NCBI RefSeq assembly: GCF_008831285.2
Contig: NC_045145.1
Coordinates: forward strand, 3,824,723-3,888,722
Source of the DNA: Nymphaea colorata
Lineage: Eukaryota; Streptophyta; Magnoliopsida; Nymphaeales; Nymphaeaceae
Reading direction: 5' to 3'
DNA: 64,000 bases
The position numbers and the translations under genes are program-made. Positions 60,001 through 64,000 of the stretch are shown piece after piece (position 1 is the stretch's first letter; every line of letters begins with the position of its first letter). The notes under the pieces were generated by a model. The model did no database searches. It saw only the letters and a program-made list of their open reading frames with translations, and had not been told where the DNA came from.

Positions 60001-63000
60001 TAACAAGTAGGATGAAATGACAAGTGACTGATGCATGCAAAATTTGAGTGCTTGCTGGAAATCACCTTAGTCAAAGTAATTAGCAACACCTTAGTGCTGA
60101 CCTATCCTGGACCCTAGACAAAATTAGGGAAAAACTAAAACCGAAGATATTATTTTACGAAAATCAATGTTATAAAACCATCTGACTCGGGACTTGGCTT
60201 GTCCATTATCCACTCGTGACTCGGCGAGTCAACTCAGTGACTTTGACCAAGTTTTCTTAACTATTGTTAGACATGGATTTTCAACTTTTGTTAAACAAAA
60301 TGTTAACATTAGCAAAAATCCAATTGCTTCACAAGCACTATGATCTATGTCACATGGGTGCGGGTACGCGGACACGACAATTTTCAAAATTTTTGGATAC
60401 GTGGACACGACAAATTTTATATTCTAAAAAATTAAAAATGATAAAATAAAAAGTATAAACATGCAGATTTATTTTTGCTATTCCACGAGTAGGGCAAAAC
60501 AACAAAATCTGCAAATCCAAAAAAAAAAAACATATCGCACATGGCATTGAAGAAGAGGATCAAGATCGATGGATTAACCGTCCAATCTTCAAAACAAAAA
60601 CATCCCCAAATCGGCAAATCCAAAAAAAAAAAAAAAACCAAATGAAGAACATGAAACCCTAACTTCTAATATCGAGAAGAAGAAAAAACCACTTACCTGT
60701 CGGTCACCAAGCTCCAGCTGCCGCCGGACACCATAGGACATCGCCGTGGACCGCCGGACCTCGTCGCCATCGCCGTTGCCCGCCATTGTTTCTGAAGTTT
60801 GTTGTCGCCGGTTACAAGCACACTCCGTCATTGCCGGTGTAAGGGTGGAGTGTGAAAAATTTCACGTAAAGAAAGTCGAAGGTTAAATAGCATTTGGGGT
60901 TAGAAAAGTGGTTCGGATTGGGTCTGACCCAGACCCGATCCGATACGTATCCTACCGTGTCCACATGTTGGGATCCGCGTGTCGGAGTGTCGAAGCGGGT
61001 ACGCGGCCCATTTTGCCGTGTCCGTGTGTCGTTGACTATGATAGTATGACTACAATGTCTGCCCTAGCTTCCACCGGTTCATTAATCAAAATCCAATAAA
61101 AATCTATAAAAGACTAACCGAAGCATGGCAAAACACAGATTTTTATTTTGTTTGTTGATTTTCAACCTTATAGTCTTTTGGAACAGTTTCAGTACTTTGT
61201 TTATGTATCTTCCTCGTGATGACCAGAGGCCATCGGTTTTCTCTGTGTGTGTGAGAGAGAGAGAGAGAGAAAGAGAGATGCAGGGAATATGGTCGGAGAA
61301 AATATTGAGAAAGAAAAAAGCAACCATCATAGCTAAATGTGGGTAGCGAAGGAGATGGAAACAGGAAATCCTTGGAGTCCGAGGCCATCAAAAAAGAGAT
61401 AGAGAAAGCGACATCAGAAAAAGAGGCAAACATGCCAAAAATTTGATTGGAATTCATACAAGAAAAGAATGAAATGGTGAAAGAAAAACTAAAAAAAAAA
61501 ACGTAGATGGCATTGGATTTTAGAGACATGCTGGTACAATTACTGGAATAATCTCTCGCTGGTACAACTATTGGAAATCATTGGAAGGATGAAGCTTGGT
61601 TTTCACATGTGAAATGGAACATGTCGAAGTCTTGATGCTCGAAGAAGAAACGAGTGATAGGTTTCTCTTATATTTCACTTCAATCTACTACAAAAATAGT
61701 CTCACTGATACTCTTTTTTTTGCCCACTTACCATTTACCTATTTTAATGAATAGGCTGAAACTCACTGAGTTATAATTAAAGAAACCGATAAATCTCACC
61801 TGAATCTCGTTTTGAGTTAAAAAAGAAAAAAAGTCCCCTTACTGGGTTGACCCATTGGGAGGCCGATCTGGTCCAAGTCAATGAGTTTGCTCAGTGAGTT
61901 TTTAAACATTGACAAAAATAGCACAATCGACAAATCCATATGTATAAAACACTTTAGAAGTTGTATTTGTTTGAACTTTTAACATTACCATAGGTGCTTC
62001 GCCTAGGAGAGTAGAGTGGGTTTTTTAGGTGCCAGTCTTGCACCTAGTGTATCTAGGCATTTTTTGACTCTGTAAAATGTATTTCTCCAATCAATATTTG
62101 ACCTAACCAGCTTGCTAAAAACAATTAAATGTCCCTCTCACTTGGACCCGAAAAGAAGGGAGGGAGTAATATTGGCACCTCAGTCCATAGAGCTTCCTTT
62201 ACCTGACTATAAGAAAAGGAAAGCCTCCAATTCCTTTTAAATAAAATAAAGACCATATGGGGGATGGGGTGTGATTTCTCCCTCATTCCTCTCACCTAAA
62301 GTTATCTTGGGACAGGGAGAATAAAGCTGGACAGCACTTTACCGTTTCTTTTAAGTTTAATTTGACCTGAAGAGAGAGGTTTCAAATGCATTTAGTACAA
62401 GTACTTAAGGTGTTCAAGGAGTGCTCTTTTTAGTGTCACTGTCCAGAACCGTCAGACATTACTATTACATGCTTGTAAAGTGTCGATACTACATTGTATA
62501 CCTACATGTAAAGGAGGTTTAGTGAGCTCTAATTGAGTTCAGTTATTGGTTCAAAAATCAATGTTTTGTCTACATGAGCTTGCTGCCTGGGCTTCACATA
62601 TCTAAGTTGTACCACAGGCTTAAGTGACTTACCCGAGTCTAAGCACCAATTAAGTTTTTAACATCCCCATGTGGATGAGTGTATGTTATATACAGGAACT
62701 CAAAGAGGAATTAGCAATCTACAGAACAAGCCAAGAAGAATGTGATCTACCTAGCTAAGGAGTTAAGACTTGAGACCTTTATGTTGAAGGAGGTCAAGAG
62801 TTCAATACTCAAATCTCTGTTGGCATAAACTGGTAGGTGTTCGGTAACCTCATCTTAGTGCATTAAGAAAAATGTGAATAAAAAAAAGATCAGGTCTGTT
62901 TGCACTTTGCACGCAAGAGAATGGATGATTTCAAGTTATTGCCTTAAAAAACAATGCATAATCAATAGAAAAAGCAAGAAAGGGAAGTTTTCTGTAAAAA

Positions 63001-63781
63001 AAAAAAAAGGAAAATTCTATTTACTTATCATTTTTTGTGTGTATATGTGTGTGTGCTGACAAGCATATGTTTCTTGGCTAATGTGTCAGCTACCAATGTT
63101 TTGCAATTTATGGATTTTTTTTTTATTTCCATTGTCATATGATATGCTTATTTAAATGTTGTCTTGTCAGGATGGTGTTTGCAAAATGTTTTGCCAGTCT
63201 TGTTTGAATAATAGGAATAGTACTTTGATGAGTTGATCTGAATGTTGTCTTGGCAGGATCTTGTTTGCAAAACATTTTATGAGTTCTGGTTTGAAGAACC
63301 TTCTAATATCCCAACACAGTATGTTGGAGACAATAGCTGCATACCTGTTGAGATAGCAAAGAAGACGGAGCAAATTGTTGACATGTTAAGGAAAATGTCA
63401 AATCATCAGCCCTTGATTACGCTTGTTAGACGGACATTGGCACTTGACTTCCTTCCACAGTCATCAAAAGCTACTGGAATTAATGCTGTGTCTCTTGCAT
63501 CAGTGCGTAAGCGTGGTGAACTAATGTGCAAGTGCTTGCTGGAAAGAATTCTGCAGGTGTGATATCTTTGCATTAAAATGTTTCCACATGGCCTTGAATC
63601 GCTTATTCATTTTAAGTTTGTTTTTTAGGTAGAAGAAAATAACAATGAAGAAGTGGAGGTTCGTGCACTTCCATATGTGCTTGCTTTGCATGCATTTTGC
63701 GTTGTAGATCCAACTATCTGTGCTCCACCAGCAGATCCTTCACAATTTCTGGTGACTCTGATGCCATATCTAAAGAGCCAG
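35463..63781 (+). CDS. SCC2: Sister chromatid cohesion protein 2 (cohesin loader), 5' part, 17 exons, runs off the right edge
   Basis: SCC2 (Nipped-B/NIPBL) with SCC4 loads the cohesin ring on chromosomes; plant versions carry a PHD finger. Exons placed by GT/AG sites and continuous phase: 35463-35710, 38477-38580, 44672-44805, 46041-46140, 46222-46478, 47492-47599, 47694-47805, 48785-48881, 48985-49171, 49248-49679, 49762-50285, 50370-50577, 50659-50709, 50795-50953, 51053-51220, 63257-63556, 63629-63781. They sum to 1,114 codons; family members are near 1,800, so about 700 more lie beyond the window. Evidence includes [34 protein letters not shown], the PHD finger, and HEAT repeats. Introns 2 (6.1 kb) and 15 (12 kb) are swollen by transposons. 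An extra 39-nt exon at 38730-38768 would also keep phase. No frameshift or stop is seen, so the gene is likely active. Confidence 0.93.
35711..38476 (+). other. SCC2 intron 1 (2,766 bp)
   Basis: T/A-rich intron. About 36847-37090 contains words of the type GTTGACT / ACTAGTC in both directions, possibly a decayed inverted-repeat element. No coding sequence is recognised. Confidence 0.6.
38477..38580 (+). CDS. SCC2: SCC2 exon 2
   Basis: After acceptor TATGCAG it reads [20 protein letters not shown] then [14 protein letters not shown]. The part [15 protein letters not shown] matches the second conserved N-terminal block of plant SCC2. Donor CCAG|GTAACT, phase 1. Confidence 0.85.
38581..39468 (+). 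other. Left part of SCC2 intron 2
   Basis: It holds a possible 39-nt exon (38730-38768), a GTGTGGATTCGCACCGACAC fragment near 38970 of the GTGTCC hAT group, a long T/C-rich tract (39020-39175), and a small inverted-repeat element at 39267-39404. A CT/CA microsatellite (39428-39468) abuts the hAT element. Confidence 0.55.
39267..39404. repeat. Short inverted-repeat element
   Basis: ATGAAGGTTAC at 39267-39277 and GTAACCTTCAT at 39394-39404 are perfect 11-bp inverted arms, 116 bp apart. Confidence 0.6.
40334..40649. mobile_element. Small inverted-repeat element inside the transposase exon (316 bp)
   Basis: The ends CATTGTCATAAAAAACG (left) and TTTTTTGTGGTAGTG (right) are inverted with transition differences only; further in, AAAAAGACGAGTATAATAC pairs with GTATTATACGCGTCTTTTT. 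The flanks CTCTTCTTAC and AATTTCTTAC share their inner seven bases. Removing the element restores the usual hAT reading [18 protein letters not shown], which fixes its boundaries. A 7-10 bp duplication suggests Mutator- or hAT-type; the class is uncertain. Confidence 0.8.
40791..41737 (-). mobile_element. Nested non-autonomous hAT element of the same family (947 bp)
   Basis: Ends CAATGTTGTAAAACGC and TTTGTAAACATTG. The exact 8-bp duplication AATCTAAT lies on both sides (40783-40790 and 41738-41745). It keeps both CGTATCG-rich subterminal regions of the larger element and, on the minus strand at 41473-41198, a frame with the acidic stretch [14 protein letters not shown], similar to [16 protein letters not shown] near the left end of the host element. 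So it is a deletion derivative that has jumped into its own relative. Confidence 0.92.
44134..44171. repeat. (CA)n-(TA)n microsatellite
   Basis: CA repeat followed by TA repeat, directly outside the hAT right end. Confidence 0.9.
44672..46478 (+). CDS. SCC2: SCC2 exons 3-5 (44672-44805, 46041-46140, 46222-46478)
   Basis: Exon 3 follows acceptor TTTCTCAG and encodes a polar, weakly conserved linker ([20 protein letters not shown]). Exon 4 continues it ([17 protein letters not shown]). Exon 5 enters the conserved part: [18 protein letters not shown], then [20 protein letters not shown] and [20 protein letters not shown], helices of the first HEAT-like block. All joins keep phase. The intron between exons 3 and 4 contains a long AT microsatellite. 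Confidence 0.88.
44806..46040 (+). other. SCC2 intron 3 with long (AT)n
   Basis: An uninterrupted AT repeat occupies 44951-45037 (about 87 bp), the longest in the window. It is flanked on the left by TGACTAGTCACCTGACT-type words. No other feature is seen. Confidence 0.8.
47492..49679 (+). CDS. SCC2: SCC2 exons 6-10 (47492-47599, 47694-47805, 48785-48881, 48985-49171, 49248-49679)
   Basis: Exons 6/7 join as [21 protein letters not shown]; the acceptor is CTTTAAG at 47693, not the later TTGATAG, because only the former keeps phase. Exon 8 is short and charged ([20 protein letters not shown]), a linker with a basic stretch that could act in nuclear import (inference). Exons 9 and 10 encode helical repeats ([40 protein letters not shown]) ending ...[14 protein letters not shown]. 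Confidence 0.9.
49762..50285 (+). CDS. SCC2: SCC2 exon 11, PHD finger
   Basis: After helices [20 protein letters not shown] the exon encodes a C4HC3 PHD zinc finger (about residues 656-705 of the assembled protein): CCVC, CHGC, CFHNEC, then WFCSLC. The pattern is complete. PHD fingers usually read histone H3 tails. A PHD finger inside the HEAT region distinguishes plant SCC2 from animal NIPBL (established knowledge). Donor CGCTG|GTTTGT gives R-W-F-Y across the join. Confidence 0.95.
50370..51220 (+). CDS. SCC2: SCC2 exons 12-15 (50370-50577, 50659-50709, 50795-50953, 51053-51220)
   Basis: These encode [20 protein letters not shown], the joint [20 protein letters not shown], and the core HEAT repeats [20 protein letters not shown] and [20 protein letters not shown], the most conserved part of Scc2/NIPBL proteins. 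Exon 15 ends NDDESSVQ at the last codon before a 12-kb intron, and the protein resumes [12 protein letters not shown] in exon 16. Confidence 0.93.
51221..53042 (+). other. SCC2 intron 15, left part
   Basis: The segment at about 51560-51840 has a TATATAA word, a CT microsatellite and a CACAACATCCTCCTAC word, and may be an old LTR remnant (weak). About 52605-52795 consists of GTGTTGACA / TGTCTTTGAGACA-like words related to the GTGTCC hAT family. No coding sequence is recognised. Confidence 0.45.
53043..53207 (-). repeat. Copia 3' LTR
   Basis: 165 bp, 163 identical to the other LTR. The plus-strand start is TGATTAATTT and the end CTTAACA. Confidence 0.95.
53215..57453 (-). CDS. Copia gag-pol polyprotein, intact single frame (1,412 aa)
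   Basis: This polyprotein copies and integrates the retrotransposon. Domains in order: UBN2-type gag (about 30-200), zinc knuckle [14 protein letters not shown] (252-265), aspartic protease [12 protein letters not shown] (351-362), GAG-pre-integrase with the [13 protein letters not shown] zinc-binding region (about 485-520), integrase core with [17 protein letters not shown] and LRSDNALEF, reverse transcriptase ([35 protein letters not shown], with the catalytic Asp pair) and RNase H ([25 protein letters not shown]). The order protease-integrase-RT-RNase H defines Copia. Gag and pol are in one frame without a shift. No stop or frameshift interrupts it. The start codon is the first Met of the gag domain. 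Confidence 0.98.
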   Translation of the reverse strand: MSEISSGAHPSSFVSSGEMKSSPFSSIITKMDGGNYKMWAMQVKRTLIAHEKEHLILEPEPVQKVGKYTTWFKDNSLVMVWIFGTLSQEIANEVLHKDSAKDMWNSLAATYSQARNETRIMQLHHDIHQMRQDGRPLHTYYSSLKSMFERLNSYFPACKCEQQKAYRDMLMVGVFLSGLDSVYESAKNQMLTSPSIPPIDEAYSRLSRIPISALTVPDTTSAMLATRGRGGPFFARGRGGRGRGNTPSRPVCQFCHRIGHTVDKCWQKHGRPAFANQTVSTDSPEQPKPQHTTSSSELHVDDILSQLRHLIGDSAHQAPGPTTSTVSTAASASSSGMYSACTVCSAPDTTDWLIDSGASTHLCGDKTQFTSYVPTPPGRSVILADGKHSPVVGHGEVQLTSSLPLQHVLHAPEFPHSLLSISQITRELNCRAIFDSSSLVFQDILTGRVIGSGHEQGGLYRLVHSFPFAGSTSSGSSSSSAYTWHLRFGHLPFQKLLHVLPQLSPKSSFQCESCQLGKHHRSSFPPRSSRSSHSVFELLHFDVWGPSRTPDLQGHRYYLVAVDDYSRVSWVFLMKHKSEAGHVIKNFINEILTQFDTCVKILRSDNALEFCASSLEQFFRDKGIIHQTSCAYTSQQNGVAERKHRHILDVARTIIIHSHVPHSYWGDVVLTACYLINRMPSSVLGDLIPFSVLFPDRELFSVAPRIFGCVAFVQLLGPGRDKLSPRAIKTIFVGYSCTQKGYRCYDPSTRRYYVSADVTFFESTSYFSPNGTQLRVPEFSDEVHLPLPLMSYPQPVASRFGAIYQRCTKLVQPAPCAPVPSPSMPKVLPEHTNPADHSLCDDDTGDSPEHAPGPHINDLDMPIAQRKGKRSCTLHPLSGHLSMARLTPTYRQFVKGLSAVALPQTPMDALSDPKWAAAMQEEMDALQSRGTWTLVTPSSDATIVGCRWVFTVKYRADGHIERYKARLVAKGYTQTYGVDYYDTFSPVARHASLRVLLAVAVSKNWSLSQLDVKNAFLYGDLHEEVYMQQPPGFVAEGECQKVCRLRKAIYGLKQSPRAWFQKLSENIENEGFRRSSADHSLFVKKTSTGTVIVLVYVDDIIVTGDDIQGISNIKGVLGRHFVTKDLGELRYFLGIEFARNQKGLIMCQRKYVTDVLQETGMLGCRPASTPMDINTRLYDDDTEDVDARQYRGIVGKLLYITVTRPDIAYAVSRVSQFMDKPKKVHWDAAMMILRYLKNSPGMGLFFQNGTSLTISVYVDADYAGCHLDRKSTTAFCVFIGSNLVTWKSKKQTVVARSSAESEYRAMAQATAEVMWVRSLMLDLTVEVPLPMQLLGDNKAALFIANNPAFHERTKHVEVDCHYTRDMIQKGFVSTSHISTTGQTADIFTKALARGPFQSCCSKLSLFDIYAPT
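58026..58190 (-). repeat. Copia 5' LTR with TATA box
   Basis: 165 bp. On the minus strand it contains TCTATATAAAG, a likely LTR promoter TATA box, pointing against SCC2 transcription. Confidence 0.93.
58196..60156 (+). other. SCC2 intron 15, middle part
   Basis: No coding sequence. Near 58800-58870 a GTGTTGGACATGGGTATGAG / TTGGACATGG fragment of the GTGTCC hAT group and a TA/TG microsatellite are seen. Confidence 0.5.
60165..61911. mobile_element. hAT-type element with CAATGTTATAAAA ends (1,747 bp, contains a nested element)
   Basis: Ends CAATGTTATAAAACC and GAGTTTTTAAACATTG are inverted. Subterminal words are GACTCGGGACTTGG, GGCGAGTCAACTCAGTGA and, reversed, TCAGTGAGTTTTT. The flanks ACGAAAAT (60157-60164) and ACAAAAAT (61912-61919) match at 7 of 8 positions. 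The terminal bases resemble those of the elements at 2191, 39469 and 40791 although the interiors differ. No transposase is seen. Confidence 0.8.
60345..61034 (-). mobile_element. Nested GTGTCC-type hAT element (690 bp) with exon-like GC-rich block
   Basis: The exact 8-bp duplication ACTATGAT lies outside (60337-60344 and 61035-61042). Ends CTATGTCACATGGGTGCGGG and CCGTGTCCGTGTGTCGTTG are imperfect inverts. Inside, on the minus strand near 60840-60700, a G/C-rich stretch reads [18 protein letters not shown] and ends at a donor CGACAG|GTAAGT, so it resembles a first coding exon left from a parent gene. Confidence 0.8.
61920..63256 (+). other. SCC2 intron 15, right part
   Basis: No coding sequence. 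It contains a possible tRNA-derived SINE-like stretch at about 62740-62890 and a decayed copy of the exon 16 acceptor region at 63155-63220, both reported below. Confidence 0.55.
63257..63781 (+). CDS. SCC2: SCC2 exons 16-17 (63257-63556, 63629-63781)
   Basis: Exon 16 encodes [20 protein letters not shown], then the region with [20 protein letters not shown]. Exon 17 encodes [20 protein letters not shown] and [11 protein letters not shown], the next HEAT units. Donor CCAG|GTGCTT. The gene continues to the right. Confidence 0.92.
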
Positions 63782-64000
63782 GTGCTTTTTCTAATGATAC
63801 TAAAATCATTGGTCTGAGAATCCTGTGCAGCGTGGTGATTACAGTCTATTAACTTTTTATGATTTTGAATTTTCTCTTTCCAAAAACATTTGGGGCCCAT
63901 AATGTGTGTGACAGTTTTTAACTTTTAATTTCATGTGGATAAAAATACTGAAAGAAAATGAATTTGTATAGTTAATTCCTTTTATGGAGGCATAGATAAT

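Noticed and set aside
1-64000. CRISPR array, bacterial operon or phage content
   Set aside because: Intron-bearing plant genes, LTR and hAT elements throughout; tandem repeats lack unique spacers.

Overview
This window is nuclear DNA of a flowering plant. The genes are intron-rich, SCC2 and UGDH match plant family members, and the intergenic DNA is crowded with plant-type hAT and PIF/Harbinger miniature elements and one Copia retrotransposon. The expansin coding sequence is almost saturated with G/C at third positions while SCC2 is AT-rich. Such a spread is usual in monocots and some early-diverging angiosperms, but the sequence does not fix the species.

Three host genes are supported. (1) A UDP-glucose 6-dehydrogenase gene lies on the minus strand at about 6.3-9.6 kb. 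Its 480-codon reading frame is uninterrupted, and it has a 1.7-kb intron in the 5' leader and a TATA box. (2) A two-exon alpha-expansin lies on the plus strand at 29.8-31.8 kb. (3) The first about 1,114 codons of the cohesin loader SCC2 (Nipped-B/NIPBL family, with a PHD finger) run on the plus strand from 35.46 kb past the right edge. I placed 17 coding exons by splice sites and reading phase. UGDH and expansin both serve the cell wall (sugar-nucleotide supply and wall loosening), but nothing shows that they are linked in function here.

Most of the rest is transposable-element DNA, and this is where the interest lies. SCC2 intron 2 (6.1 kb) holds a decayed hAT transposon at 39469-44125. That element contains a shorter member of its own family with a perfect 8-bp target duplication, plus an unrelated small inverted-repeat element that splits the transposase C-terminal exon. 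SCC2 intron 15 (12 kb) holds a young antisense Copia element (two 165-bp LTRs with two differences, ATATA duplication, intact 1,412-codon gag-pol) and a hAT-in-hAT nest. At 25013-26235 a PIF/Harbinger-like element with perfect 13-bp ends and a TAA duplication carries a correctly spliceable piece of a RanBP1 gene (a Pack-type gene capture).

Several small hAT families were delimited by 8-bp duplications. They include GGGCC-rich, AGGGGCGGAGCC-type, GTGTCC-type and CAATGTT-ended elements. A Tourist-like family with a GTCGGA/TCCGAC internal palindrome occurs three times. No CRISPR array, rRNA or convincing tRNA gene was seen, and I found no wholly new biochemical system.
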